From contig NZ_JAUORV010000009.1 in NCBI RefSeq assembly GCF_030548205.1, positions 124,001 to 188,000 on the forward strand: 64,000 nt of DNA, in the 5' to 3' direction. The position numbers and the translations under genes are program-made. Positions 52,802 to 62,960 of the stretch are shown here, piece after piece; positions within the stretch are counted from its first letter, which is position 1; every line of letters starts with the position of its first letter. The notes under the pieces were generated by a model, which searched no databases, was not told where the DNA came from, and saw only the letters and a list, made by a program, of their open reading frames with translations. The DNA is from Aliiglaciecola sp. 3_MG-2023 (GTDB taxonomy: Bacteria; Pseudomonadota; Gammaproteobacteria; Enterobacterales; Alteromonadaceae).

Positions 52802-54659
52802 AGGGTAAACCCTCATCACCTTTAGAACGCGTCCTCATTAGCCTTGCAAGCAACATCAGAACAAGCATTAACACTATGGGAGCTACCGCAATGTTAATGA
52901 ACTTCAACCAATTGCCAAGCTCCTCTATGTCTTTGTCCAATTGGTGGCGGACTTCGCGCAACGCTTTTCGGATTTCGGTACGCTTTTCAACAAATTCATC
53001 TAATGCTTGTTGCTGTTCTGGCGTCATCACCAGACCAGCGCCTTCAACTTGTTGATTTTGCAATTGCGCGAGTTGTTGTTCCGTCTCATCCAATTGTTGC
53101 TGCAAAAGCTGCTCTTGCTCTCGGAACTTGCGCTCTGCTTCTACTTTCAATGCATCTACAGTGTTAAACGGACGCGCGAAAGTGCCTCGGCTGCGAATAC
53201 TGATAAGCGCATCACTGCCACTCAAGTTCTCTACCGCATTGGTAACAAAATCGCCATTATTGGCAAAAGGTGTATAAACCGTTTCCCCAAAGAAATTGGC
53301 CTGCTGTACCCAGAATCGGTCAGCCAACAAGTCTGTATCTCCCACCACAATGACATTTATTTGATGAGTAGAAGACATGTGTGTGCTATCAAGTGTGACG
53401 TCATCTGGCGCTTGCTTGTATGCCGAAGACGCTCTGCCTTGTAATCTCGCAGCCAATACGTGGTTTCGATTTTGGTTTTTAAACTCCCTTGCCAACGCAT
53501 TGGGATCTTGCAACGACGAATACGTAAACACGTCCATAAAACCAGAATTTGCTGAAGAACGCATTAAGGGGGTCCACGAAAGAGAGCTACCATTAGATTT
53601 ACTGAACGTGCCAAATGAAGCTCCATTAATAATCTCCAGATTTGCAGTGGTAACATCGTCACGGTCAAGTTGTTGAGATTGAACCCCAACAAAACCAAAG
53701 TGCCTGGCAACCCCACCATCAGCTGTACGAATATCTAACCCTAGCTCGGCATCAAGTAAAACCTGACTATCATCGAACTGCAGTCCCCAGGCATCAAACA
53801 AGGTCGCCAAATTCGAGCTATTTTCAGCCGATGCTCCCATACCGGCCATCATTGCCATGGGATCAGATTCATTTTTTGGATCAACAAAAGCAAGCAATTT
53901 TCCGCCGTGCATGACGAATTGATCAATGGCATACAATAGTTTCTCATTTAACGATTGAGGATGAACTAACATCAGCACATCGGTATCCTCGGGAAAGGTT
54001 TCATCACTATTTGAGATTTGTTCCACTTGATACAATTGTTGTAACTGGCTGTAAAACGTCCAAGCCGGGTCGAATTGTCCTGTCATGGGATTTTGTCCAC
54101 CAGCAAGGGGTAAATCCGTCACTAAGGTTATTTTAACCGACTCAGGTTGAGACAACTTGTGAATTAATTTACTGATTTCATACTCGAGAAATTTTTCTTT
54201 TTGTGGATCAAAGAAACCAATAGTTTCTTGATCATCTAAAGCATTGGTTGCGGCTAACCCTAAATAAACAGCATCTCCCAAATTACCCAAAGTTGCAGCA
54301 GTAAGCCCAAATTCATTGGCTTGATCTTCTGCTTCTGAAAAAGGTTCTGGATCAACAATGTGTAACTTGATTTTACCATCCGCCGCTTTTTCATATTCTC
54401 GCAACATGGTTTCCACGCGATTCGCATAATTGCGTAAAGCCGTCATGCTCTTAGATGACTTATCTGAGAAGAAGAAATACAAATTAATGGGTTCATCAAT
54501 GTGAGAAACAATTTCCTTACTGCCATCAGATAAAGAATAAACCTGGTTTTCAGTCAAATCGAGGCGAAATGGACTCAACAACTGATTATTAAGTACCGTT
54601 AAAGCAAAAAATAAAACGGCCAATAAAATTAGAATTATAGAGGTGGAAAATTTACTCAT
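52794..54659 (-). CDS. GldG-like ABC transporter auxiliary subunit
   Basis: The 621-residue protein has a helix at about 7-25 (SIILILLAVLFFALTVLN), then FRLDLTENQVYSLSDGSKEIV, a hallmark of the GldG/ABC_transp_aux family. A large periplasmic domain follows, then a coiled coil rich in Gln and Glu at about 505-585, and a last helix (INIAVAPIVLMLVLMLLARL). In Bacteroidetes GldG works with GldA and GldF in an ABC complex needed for gliding. In Proteobacteria the role is not established. It lies 4 bp after the permease gene. Confidence 0.87.
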   Translation of the reverse strand: MSKFSTSIILILLAVLFFALTVLNNQLLSPFRLDLTENQVYSLSDGSKEIVSHIDEPINLYFFFSDKSSKSMTALRNYANRVETMLREYEKAADGKIKLHIVDPEPFSEAEDQANEFGLTAATLGNLGDAVYLGLAATNALDDQETIGFFDPQKEKFLEYEISKLIHKLSQPESVKITLVTDLPLAGGQNPMTGQFDPAWTFYSQLQQLYQVEQISNSDETFPEDTDVLMLVHPQSLNEKLLYAIDQFVMHGGKLLAFVDPKNESDPMAMMAGMGASAENSSNLATLFDAWGLQFDDSQVLLDAELGLDIRTADGGVARHFGFVGVQSQQLDRDDVTTANLEIINGASFGTFSKSNGSSLSWTPLMRSSANSGFMDVFTYSSLQDPNALAREFKNQNRNHVLAARLQGRASSAYKQAPDDVTLDSTHMSSTHQINVIVVGDTDLLADRFWVQQANFFGETVYTPFANNGDFVTNAVENLSGSDALISIRSRGTFARPFNTVDALKVEAERKFREQEQLLQQQLDETEQQLAQLQNQQVEGAGLVMTPEQQQALDEFVEKRTEIRKALREVRHQLDKDIEELGNWLKFINIAVAPIVLMLVLMLLARLMRTRSKGDEGLPYE

Positions 54660-54663
54660 ACTA

Positions 54664-55398
54664 TTAATCCGCCTTTTTACGTTCGATTATCAATAAACTG
54701 GCGTACAACCAAATTACAATTGAAATGCAGAAATAGCCCACATCATTGAGGGCAATTACCCCTTTGGCAAGTGACTCATAGTGCGTTAAAAAACTAAACG
54801 AGGCCACCGTATCAATCAACATAGATGGCGCCCAATTTTTAAATGCATCCAACACAATGTTGCTACCGCTAACGACAAACAAAAAACACACAACCACTGC
54901 CAATATAAAGGCCACTACCTGATTTTTAGTCATCGCTGACATACACATTCCAATGGCTAGGAATGCACCTGACATTAACCAACTGCCAATATAAGCCGCA
55001 ACGACCACCCCATTATCAGGTTCGCCGAGATAATTAATCGTTAGCCACAATGGGAAGGTAAGCAGCAGTGATAAGCCCAGGACAGCCCATGAGGCTAAGA
55101 ACTTTGCTATAACTGCTTGCAAACTACTCACAGGTAAAGTCATCAACAGTTCAATACTTCCACTTTTGCGCTCTTCAGACCAAGTACGCATGGCAATTGC
55201 TGGTACTAGAAATAAATATAACCAAGGATGGAAGTTAAAAAATGGGAGTAAGTCTGCTTGTTCCCGTTCGTACAAACTCCCTATAAAAAATGCAAAAACT
55301 GCTGATAAAATCAGAAATATTGTAATAAAAACGTAAGCAACAGGCGTAGCAAAAAAACTTGCAATTTCCCGTTTAAATAGCGTCAAAATCATGCCCAT
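54664..55398 (-). CDS. GldF-like ABC-2 permease
   Basis: The 244-residue protein has six hydrophobic helices and starts MGMILTLFKREIASFFATPVAYVF, typical of GldF/ABC-2 permeases. RTWSEERKSGSIELLMTLPVS is the conserved loop of this group. It overlaps the ATPase stop by one base (TAATG). It should form the membrane channel with the ATPase next to it. Confidence 0.9.
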   Translation of the reverse strand: MGMILTLFKREIASFFATPVAYVFITIFLILSAVFAFFIGSLYEREQADLLPFFNFHPWLYLFLVPAIAMRTWSEERKSGSIELLMTLPVSSLQAVIAKFLASWAVLGLSLLLTFPLWLTINYLGEPDNGVVVAAYIGSWLMSGAFLAIGMCMSAMTKNQVVAFILAVVVCFLFVVSGSNIVLDAFKNWAPSMLIDTVASFSFLTHYESLAKGVIALNDVGYFCISIVIWLYASLLIIERKKAD

Positions 55399-56321
55399 TA
55401 ATCTTTCCCTCCCTGTGTCAATTCTCTAAACACTTGATCAAGACGACCTGGTTCAACATACAAGGTATCTACTGGCAAACGCCGTTCATGAATATGCTTA
55501 TTTACATCGTGCAAAATATCTTTGCCCGGTTCAGTCAATAAGGTCACTTTTCCAGACGCGCGATCTGATAAAATATCAACGATGCCTGGTACATCTAGAA
55601 AACCAGAGGTATCAGATGGATAGCTTAAGTGTAAGGTGATGGCATTGTGATATTTGGATTTTTGGATGAGTTCTTTTGGCGTACCATTAAATTTCATCTG
55701 GCCGGCCGCAATGATCATCACTCGATTACACAAGGCCGAAACCTCTTCGAGTATATGAGTGGAAATAATCACTATTTTGTCTCTGGCAAGATTTTGTATA
55801 AGTTCACGTACCTGATGTTTCTGGTTGGGATCCAGACCGTCTGTAGGTTCATCTAAAATCAATATCTGTGGATCATGCAACAGCGCCTGAGCTAATCCCA
55901 CACGACGCTTAAATCCTTTAGACAAATTATCAATGGGCTTATCTAACACCGATTGTAAATCTATTCTATTGATAACATGGCTAATGCGTTGCCGTTTTAG
56001 GTCTCCTTTTAAGCCTCGAATCGCGGCAATAAAATTTAAAAACTGCAAAGGTGTCATATCCCCATATGCAGGAGCGCCCTCTGGCAGGTAACCTATTTTC
56101 TGTTTTATTTTTTTGGCGTCTTCGTAAATTGATAAATCGTCAATTAAGATGTCGCCATCATCAGGTGTGATAAACCCCGTAAGCATTTTCATCGTGGTAG
56201 ATTTGCCCGCACCATTGGGACCTAAAAATCCAACTACATCGCCTGGCTGGATATCAAAACTAAGGTGATTAACAGCGACAAAATCACCAAAAATCTTCGT
56301 TAAATTTTTTACATAGATCAT
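55398..56321 (-). CDS. GldA-like ABC transporter ATPase
   Basis: The 307-residue protein has Walker A GPNGAGKST, the signature LSKGFKRRVGLAQALLHDP, Walker B LILDEPTDGLDP, and the switch His in ISTHILEEV. A C-terminal extension of about 90 residues is usual in this subgroup. It is the first gene of the four-gene unit ATPase-permease-GldG-DUF4340, all overlapping or nearly so. Confidence 0.93.
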   Translation of the reverse strand: MIYVKNLTKIFGDFVAVNHLSFDIQPGDVVGFLGPNGAGKSTTMKMLTGFITPDDGDILIDDLSIYEDAKKIKQKIGYLPEGAPAYGDMTPLQFLNFIAAIRGLKGDLKRQRISHVINRIDLQSVLDKPIDNLSKGFKRRVGLAQALLHDPQILILDEPTDGLDPNQKHQVRELIQNLARDKIVIISTHILEEVSALCNRVMIIAAGQMKFNGTPKELIQKSKYHNAITLHLSYPSDTSGFLDVPGIVDILSDRASGKVTLLTEPGKDILHDVNKHIHERRLPVDTLYVEPGRLDQVFRELTQGGKD

Positions 56322-56702
56322 GCTATTCCCATTATGATCAGTGAGTTATCCACATTGCTATTGAATATGGTACTCAGAAAAAAGAAATCAAGAATTTACG
56401 CGAACAATTAAGAAAAATTTTTATTATATGTAAGACGTCAGAATCTCACACTTCATTGCAAAAAAGTGTATTAAAAATGCAATCTAATGCCAATATTTTT
56501 TAGAGTACCAAAAAAAAAGACCTAAACTCGGTAAAATGTTAATTTAATCCAAGTTTAAGTCTAAGGTTGGTTCGGGAAGTGAACAACTAAAGCATAACAG
56601 AAATCCTTTGTTATTGAGGTTTCAATTTAATGTCATTGTGTTGCAAAATGTGTTTTCCCCTTCCCCCACCAAAAATAAACCCCATGAAATACAAAGGTCT
56701 AC
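56322..56702. other. Intergenic region upstream of ABC system and trmO, no gene seen
   Basis: This 381-bp A+T-rich divergent gap holds the promoters of the ABC unit (minus) and trmO (plus). No hexamer pair, hairpin or credible ORF could be singled out. Confidence 0.4.
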
Positions 56703-57428
56703 ATGTCTATTGAAATAAGCCCCATTGGCTATATTAACACCCCATACAAAGAGAAGTTTGCTATTCCCAGGCAGCCAGGCCTGGTAACTGCGGCCAGGGG
56801 GCAGATACATTTTTACCAAGCATTTAATTCTGTTGACTTTATTCGAGGTATCGAACAATTCAGCCACTTATGGTTAATATTTCAATTTCATCAAACTGCC
56901 AATAAATCCACCTCGCCATTGGTGCGGCCACCGAGACTTGGTGGAAATGCAAAAGTTGGCGTTTTCGCCTCCCGCAGTACACACCGTCCCAACAACCTAG
57001 GAATGAGCGCAGTAAAACTAGAAAAGATAATCAGCGAAGATGGGCAACAGAGTTTACTGATTTCAGGAATGGATCTGTTGGATAACACCCCAATTATCGA
57101 TATTAAACCCTATATTCCCTACTCAGACAGTATCCCTTTAGCTGAAGCGGGTTATGGACAAACTAGACCTCAAGACTCATTAGTCGTTAAATTTTCCCAA
57201 GCTGCCAATGAGCAGTTGATTATCCACCAACCGCAATATCCACAACTAACTGTCTTGATTGAACAAATTTTAGGACAGGATCCTCGTCCTGCGTATCACA
57301 AAAATAAACCCAGTGAACGTCTATACGGAGTCACACTGTATAATTTAAACATCCAATGGCGTGTTGACGGCAAAACGTGCGTAGTAGAGCATATCAACAA
57401 AGTACAAAACGAAGGGCTAGTACCTTGA
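56703..57428 (+). CDS. trmO: tRNA (N6-threonylcarbamoyladenosine(37)-N6)-methyltransferase TrmO
   Basis: TrmO (YaeB/TsaA) methylates t6A37 of tRNA-Thr. The 241-residue protein has PIGYINTPYKEKFAIPRQPGLV at the start, then HLWLIFQFHQT, VRPPRLGGNAKVGVFASRSTHRPN and IDIKPYIPYSDS, all family hallmarks. A C-terminal domain follows (RPAYHKNKPSERLYGVTLYN). As in E. coli, it is next to proS. Confidence 0.95.
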   Translation: MSIEISPIGYINTPYKEKFAIPRQPGLVTAARGQIHFYQAFNSVDFIRGIEQFSHLWLIFQFHQTANKSTSPLVRPPRLGGNAKVGVFASRSTHRPNNLGMSAVKLEKIISEDGQQSLLISGMDLLDNTPIIDIKPYIPYSDSIPLAEAGYGQTRPQDSLVVKFSQAANEQLIIHQPQYPQLTVLIEQILGQDPRPAYHKNKPSERLYGVTLYNLNIQWRVDGKTCVVEHINKVQNEGLVP

Positions 57429-57585
57429 GCCGTTCTCATTTTTAATTACTCAATCCCCTAAATACTCATCGCTTAATCAACGCCTTTTTTCACAACGGGG
57501 ATAATATCTCTTTTGCCTTTTAGAGGGTGCTGGTAGAATGTCGTCCGTTTTCGATTTAACAGCAAAATAAGGATCTACTAAGCTG

Positions 57586-59301
57586 ATGCGTACCAGCCAA
57601 TATCTGTTATCTACCCAAAAAGAAACTCCTGCCGATGCGGAAGTCATTAGTCACAAATTGATGTTACGAGCGGGTATGGTTCGTAAGCTTGCTTCTGGCT
57701 TATATACATGGCTGCCAAGTGGATTACGTGTGCTTAATAAAGTGGCTGATATTGTTCGCCAAGAAATGAACAAAGCTGGGGCAATTGAAATGTTAATGCC
57801 TGTTGTTCAACCTGCTGATCTATGGCAAGAAAGTGGCCGATGGGATGAATACGGTCCTGAACTCCTGCGCATCAAAGATCGCCATAACCGCGATTTTGTT
57901 TTGGGTCCAACTCATGAAGAAGTTATCACCTCGTTAGTCAAAAACGAAATTAGCAGTTACAAACAATTGCCCATTAACCTTTATCAAATACAAACTAAAT
58001 TTCGTGATGAAGTACGTCCTCGATTTGGCATAATGCGTGGTCGCGAATTCACCATGAAAGATGCCTACTCATTTCATACATCTGAAGAATCATTGCAACA
58101 GACTTACGATAAAATGTTTCAGGCCTACTGTAATATTTTCGAACGACTCGGTCTGGAATATCGCCCTGTAATTGCTGATTCTGGCTCCATTGGTGGTGCA
58201 GTTTCCCATGAATTTCATGTTTTAGCAGAATCAGGCGAAGACGCCATCGCATTCAGTAATGGGTCTGACTATGCGGCCAATATTGAAATGGCCGAAGCAA
58301 TTTCACCCGTAACAGAAAAAGCTCCCGCTATGGCGGTTAAAACACAAGTTGCTACGCCTAATGTGAAAACCATTGAGCAAGTCTGCGAGCAATTTGACAT
58401 CAGCCCAGACAAAACGGTTAAAACGCTAATCGTACTTGGTGAGCAAGATGATAAAGGTCAGCAAGGATTAGTAGCACTGGTGCTTCGCGGTGATCACACG
58501 TTAAATGACATCAAAGCCGAAAAACTTGATTCTGTCTATGCACCTTTAACAATGGCAAACGACCAACAAATATTCCAAGACTTAAATTGTGAAGCCGGTT
58601 CTATTGGGCCCCTTGAACTATCAATCCCTGTCATTGTAGATAAAAGTGCAGCCCACTTAACGGATTTTGTATGTGGGGCGAACAAAACAGGGTTCCATTT
58701 CACAGGCGCGAACTGGGATAGAGACATTGTTGACTATCAAGTTGCCGATTTGCGCAATGTTGAAGCTGGTGATCCTTCTCCCGACGGACAGGGCTCACTA
58801 GAAATCAAACGTGGTATTGAAGTTGGTCACATCTTCCAATTAGGTGATAAGTATTCCGAAGCCATGGGCTGTGGGGTGTTAAACGAGCAAGGCAAACACC
58901 AAGTATTAGCTATGGGATGTTATGGCATAGGTGTATCGAGAATTGTTGCCGCCGCCATAGAACAGAATCATGATAAATACGGCATAATTTGGCCTGAAGC
59001 TATAGCGCCTTTCAAAGTTGCATTGATCCCAATGAACATGCACAAATCCCACCGTATTCAGCAAGTAGCGGAATCACTTTATGAAGAACTCGTCGCCGCA
59101 GGAATAGATGTACTTTTTGATGATCGTAAAGAACGCCCAGGCGTGATGTTCAATGATATGGAATTAATCGGTATTCCTCACACTATTGTTATAGGTGAAC
59201 GCAACCTAGACGAAGACAACGTTGAGTATAAACATAGACGTACAGGCGAAAAGCAGATAGTTAGTATCAAAGATGTTTTATCCCTATTGCAAAAACAGTA
59301 G
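57586..59301 (+). CDS. proS: Prolyl-tRNA synthetase
   Basis: The 571-residue class II synthetase is of the bacterial type with an inserted editing domain (about residues 220-400). It has [51 protein letters not shown] and [20 protein letters not shown]-terminal anticodon-binding domain follows ([22 protein letters not shown]). Length matches E. coli ProS (572). Confidence 0.98.
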   Translation: MRTSQYLLSTQKETPADAEVISHKLMLRAGMVRKLASGLYTWLPSGLRVLNKVADIVRQEMNKAGAIEMLMPVVQPADLWQESGRWDEYGPELLRIKDRHNRDFVLGPTHEEVITSLVKNEISSYKQLPINLYQIQTKFRDEVRPRFGIMRGREFTMKDAYSFHTSEESLQQTYDKMFQAYCNIFERLGLEYRPVIADSGSIGGAVSHEFHVLAESGEDAIAFSNGSDYAANIEMAEAISPVTEKAPAMAVKTQVATPNVKTIEQVCEQFDISPDKTVKTLIVLGEQDDKGQQGLVALVLRGDHTLNDIKAEKLDSVYAPLTMANDQQIFQDLNCEAGSIGPLELSIPVIVDKSAAHLTDFVCGANKTGFHFTGANWDRDIVDYQVADLRNVEAGDPSPDGQGSLEIKRGIEVGHIFQLGDKYSEAMGCGVLNEQGKHQVLAMGCYGIGVSRIVAAAIEQNHDKYGIIWPEAIAPFKVALIPMNMHKSHRIQQVAESLYEELVAAGIDVLFDDRKERPGVMFNDMELIGIPHTIVIGERNLDEDNVEYKHRRTGEKQIVSIKDVLSLLQKQ

Positions 59302-59310
59302 TCAAAAAAT

Positions 59311-59342
59311 AAGAGTACCAAGATCATGCTTGGTACTCTTTT
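59311..59342 (+). terminator. proS: Terminator of proS
   Basis: A 12-bp perfect stem AAGAGTACCAAG / CTTGGTACTCTT with a six-base loop, followed by TT, starts 9 bp after the proS stop. Confidence 0.85.
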
Positions 59343-59481
59343 GACTAAGTTCTATTTCCATATACTTTTCAATAACTTTGAATAAGTTTACATCTTATTT
59401 TTTGAATTTCTCAGTGATAGTCTATGCTAATATTTACGCATAACAGGTTCGTGTGCACAAACGGCAAAAAAGAGATGGCAT

Positions 59482-60321
59482 ATGCAATTAACGTTTTACG
59501 GTGTTAGAGGTTCAATTCCAGCGCCGGGTCCAGAATATGTAAAATATGGTGGCAATACAGCCTGTGTGCACATTGCGTTGGATGATGGCACGGACATTAT
59601 TCTAGATGCCGGAACGGGCATCAAAAACCTTGGTCAAAAATTAATATCCAAGCAATCGGATGTACATTTATTGCTAACCCACAATCATTGGGATCATATT
59701 CAAGGGTTTCCGTTCTTTGCACCTATATATCAGCCGGATAGAAACATATTCATCACCCCGGGTATGACAACATTAGATGAAAGTAATGCCATTTTAGAAC
59801 AGATGTCTGGTAGTTATTTTCCGGTTCATCACAACACATTGCAATCCAATATCGAATTAAAATCAATACCAGAGGGCATCAATAGTTGGAAAATTGGCAG
59901 CGCTAAAATTTCTCGTCACCCTATGAATCACCCTGGTAGTGGAAGCTCATACTTAATAGAAGCCGATGGCGCTAAAGTGGCCTACATAACGGATAATGAA
60001 CTTTATCCCCCCTACGTCAAAGAAACTGATTTTTTACAATGGGTTGAGTTTGCAATGAGTGCGGATATTATTATCCATGACGCTCAGTATATGTTATCGG
60101 ATATGCCTGGAAAATCCGGTTGGGGGCACTCGGTAGCAGAAGAAGCAGTTAAGTTGGCGCTAGCTTGCAGGGCTAAACGATTAGCACTTTACAGTCATGA
60201 TCATATTAGAACTGACGATGATATTGCTGCCATTGAATCCCATTGTCAGGAAGTCATAGCCATTGCAGAGGATGATCTACAAGTATTTGCTGCTGCAGAA
60301 GGAAAGACCATAGTTTTCTAG
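59482..60321 (+). CDS. MBL-fold metallohydrolase
   Basis: The 279-residue protein begins MQLTFYGVRGSIPAPGPEYVKYGGNT and has the metal motif THNHWDH (H67, H69, D71, H72), the second histidine in HPMNHPGSGSSY, and Asp and His residues in ITDNEL, IIHDAQYM and GWGHS. This start resembles the PhnP/RNase Z-like group of phosphodiesterases. Some relatives hydrolyse cyclic nucleotides, but the substrate here is unknown. It lies between proS and two diguanylate cyclase genes. Confidence 0.85.
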   Translation: MQLTFYGVRGSIPAPGPEYVKYGGNTACVHIALDDGTDIILDAGTGIKNLGQKLISKQSDVHLLLTHNHWDHIQGFPFFAPIYQPDRNIFITPGMTTLDESNAILEQMSGSYFPVHHNTLQSNIELKSIPEGINSWKIGSAKISRHPMNHPGSGSSYLIEADGAKVAYITDNELYPPYVKETDFLQWVEFAMSADIIIHDAQYMLSDMPGKSGWGHSVAEEAVKLALACRAKRLALYSHDHIRTDDDIAAIESHCQEVIAIAEDDLQVFAAAEGKTIVF

Positions 60322-60367
60322 AGGTAAAGTAATGTTCTTACTTTGTCGAAACCATCAGGTTTACAGT

Positions 60368-61399
60368 CTAATTTTGCGGTATGCTTTGGTCGACAACGCA
60401 GTTTCGTCCTTTTTCTTTAGCAAAGTATAAACGTTCGTCGGCTTTAACTAGCAATTCATCCAAATCGGTGCCATCAGTACCGTAATGGGATATTCCAGCA
60501 CTGAAGGTAATATTGATTTTTTGTTTATTATAAATAAAAGGCGTTTCCATTAACTTTTTGCGTAATGAATCAATTTGTTGAAAACTATCTTTTGATTTAG
60601 ACGCTTGCATTACTAATGCAAATTCTTCACCACCAAAGCGCGCTAGTAAATCGCTTTTTCGGGTATATTTTTTCAGAAATTCAGCCACAAAACGTAAAGC
60701 TGCATCCCCACCATGATGGCCGTATAAGTCATTTACATTTTTAAAATAATCCAAATCAAAAAGCACCACAGACATATCAACTTTATGCCTTTTTGCATAG
60801 TCACTGGTGGATGCAAAAGAATCAAACAATTTCATTCTATTTGCTAGCCCAGTCAATTTATCAGTGCCGGCCAATTGCATTAGTCGCTCTTCGTTAGTCT
60901 CCCTATTACGCTCATAAACATGAGCTAAGGCAATCATAAGCACGCCACTCAATATCACATTTAAAGACACCGTAATATTCAATGGAATATCATCTGTTAG
61001 AAATTTTAAATGGAATATCGTAATCCCTAAGGTCATAAAAAAAATCGAAAAGTAGAAACCAATTTTTCGTCCCATTAGCAAATAGGAGATCACAGGGATC
61101 GTCAAAATCCATACGTAAATAGATTGGGAAGAATTAGGCACTGATAAGGCGTACATCATTATCGAAAAGAATGGTAAAAGATAAGCCATTACCCATATTT
61201 GAAAATGTTCAGTGCGGACAACACGTCGCCACACGAAAAACGAAAAAATTCCGTACACAATTTCAAGAAAAGCTAAGGCGTAAACCCCGCGATAAATATT
61301 AATCAAACCAAAAACAAAGCCGCCCACAAAGGTTATCAGCAACAATACTAGTAAAACCTTGCGGCGGTATTCGGTATTATGATCAAAATCGCTAAGCAT
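60368..61399 (-). CDS. Membrane diguanylate cyclase
   Basis: The 343-residue protein has about six hydrophobic helices in residues 15-155, with no extra sensor domain recognised. A GGDEF domain follows (DKLTGLANRMKLFDSF, LFDLDYFKNVNDLYGHHGGD). The active site is GGEEF, a functional variant, and the I-site RKSD lies 8 residues upstream. It should make c-di-GMP at the inner membrane and be inhibited by its product. It converges on the MBL-fold gene and is 215 bp from a second cyclase gene in the same direction. Confidence 0.93.
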   Translation of the reverse strand: MLSDFDHNTEYRRKVLLVLLLITFVGGFVFGLINIYRGVYALAFLEIVYGIFSFFVWRRVVRTEHFQIWVMAYLLPFFSIMMYALSVPNSSQSIYVWILTIPVISYLLMGRKIGFYFSIFFMTLGITIFHLKFLTDDIPLNITVSLNVILSGVLMIALAHVYERNRETNEERLMQLAGTDKLTGLANRMKLFDSFASTSDYAKRHKVDMSVVLFDLDYFKNVNDLYGHHGGDAALRFVAEFLKKYTRKSDLLARFGGEEFALVMQASKSKDSFQQIDSLRKKLMETPFIYNKQKINITFSAGISHYGTDGTDLDELLVKADERLYFAKEKGRNCVVDQSIPQN

Positions 61400-61614
61400 A
61401 AACAGTCTCGTACAACAAAAATAAGCCTACGGATTTACTTGAATTCGAACCGCCAATCCATGGGTCACTTACTTCAAAAGAGAAAAAATAATTTTGGAGT
61501 AAACATTAGTCTAATGTGTTTAACATTAAAAAGGTATGTAAACTATGCCGAATATGTAAGAAAGTTGCCAATATAAGGAATAAGCCTGCAGTTTTTTGCC
61601 GCTAAATGACTAAG

Positions 61615-62526
61615 TTACGCCGCTTTATAACAGTTTTTCCCATTCAGTTTCGCTGCATACAAGGCTTTGTCTGCCCGATTAAACAAGGTTTCGTCAGTAT
61701 CACCAAATTGATACATGGTACTGCCGATGCTACAGGAAATATTGTATTTAGCTAAAACTGTATTTCGGTTCATAAACCCTTGAATACGTTTAGCTATTTT
61801 ACTATTTGTCAGTTCATCGCTACCCGGCAACAAACAACAGAATTCATCACCACCAAAGCGAAAAGCATAATCGCTATTGCGTAAGGATTGATTTAATACA
61901 TTCGCAACTGCAATCAATACCTGATCACCTTCTTGGTGGCCAAAAGTATCATTTACTAATTTGAATTTATCCAAATCAATCACCAGTAAACCAAAGCTTT
62001 CACTGGCACGTTTAGCATGACTAAGCAGTCTTAATAAAGACTCTTGATAGTGTACTCTATTGCCCAGTGATGTCAGGTGATCTTTGAGCGCTAGTTGTTT
62101 AACACTATGAAATTCCAGTGCATTTTTTAAAGGAAATTTAAATAATCGATGTAAATCAGTGAGTATTGCCGTTTCTCGTAAACTCAATACATTCGAAAAT
62201 GAGTAGATTAGGGTAGCAAAGATTTTATGCTGACTAACTTGATCTAATGTTTTGTTATTTTTAGATTTTTCAGTATTACCAAAGGTCAATAAACCATCAG
62301 GAAATTTAATCGATAAGCCCTGTAGATTTATTTTTGCCTTCAATTGACGATAAAACAGTTGTGCGATTTCTTCTAAATCAATACTGGTTGATAGTTGCAA
62401 CATGATTTGGTGCGACTCAGTATGACTTAAGCCACTATTATGCATACCTGAGCTGAACAGATTATTATCTTTCAACCCAGCGTCAAAAACCGGTGTCATG
62501 TGTTCCAAAACCAGTGCTCCTGCCAA
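61615..62526 (-). CDS. Soluble diguanylate cyclase with unknown N-terminal domain
   Basis: The protein has up to 303 residues. Residues about 1-145 are soluble and match no named domain; GAF-like folding is possible (LEEIAQLFYRQLKAKINLQGLSIKF). A GGDEF domain follows (DHLTSLGNRVHYQESL, VIDLDKFKLVNDTFGHQEGD) with an intact RFGGDEFCC site and RNSD as the I-site. The start is uncertain: TTG at 62526 has no clear ribosome-binding site, and ATG at 62499 is an alternative. No membrane segment is seen. Confidence 0.88.
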   Translation of the reverse strand: MAGALVLEHMTPVFDAGLKDNNLFSSGMHNSGLSHTESHQIMLQLSTSIDLEEIAQLFYRQLKAKINLQGLSIKFPDGLLTFGNTEKSKNNKTLDQVSQHKIFATLIYSFSNVLSLRETAILTDLHRLFKFPLKNALEFHSVKQLALKDHLTSLGNRVHYQESLLRLLSHAKRASESFGLLVIDLDKFKLVNDTFGHQEGDQVLIAVANVLNQSLRNSDYAFRFGGDEFCCLLPGSDELTNSKIAKRIQGFMNRNTVLAKYNISCSIGSTMYQFGDTDETLFNRADKALYAAKLNGKNCYKAA

Positions 62527-62960
62527 TTTTTTGGCGAATAAAGGGCTTAATACCCATTTAGTTAATTAGAAAAGTCTTATTACTGGTTAATTAGCAATCA
62601 CTGTGCCACAGATTACTGCTAATATTAAAATAACTGATTGGCGAGATATTAAGTCACAAAAATCCCGTTAAGCCTGCCTGTATAGCACCACAATTAGCAA
62701 AGTTAAGAGCTCAGATTTATGCATGCGGGTTTCGCAAACCCACTAATATAAATGACTGCTGCCATTTTGACTGTGTGGTGATTCAGACGGATGAATTTGT
62801 CGCCTATTCTTGTTTACTTAGCTTGTCGCGTAGCATCAGATCCACTGGCTATGTTGTAACAACGAAAAAATCGTCGAGTCTGTGGAGACAGCCCCTTCAG
62901 CCTAACGATGTTATTGAGCTCATAAGGAAAACCTCATCCGCTGGACCACATTAAACATTT
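62527..62960. other. Noncoding region with hairpins, possible RNA
   Basis: This 434-bp gap has no long ORF. It contains GGGTTT-CGC-AAACCC (62728-62742) and, near 62875-62895, a small hairpin CTGT-GGAG-ACAG with GGA in its loop. Further GGA triplets occur near 62789, 62922 and 62943. It holds the promoters of the flanking divergent genes and could be a long 5' leader or a small RNA; this is unproven. Confidence 0.3.

Noticed and set aside
57511-57545. Possible promoter of proS (TTGCCT ... TAGAAT)
   Set aside because: The spacing is only 15 bp and the -35 match is weak.
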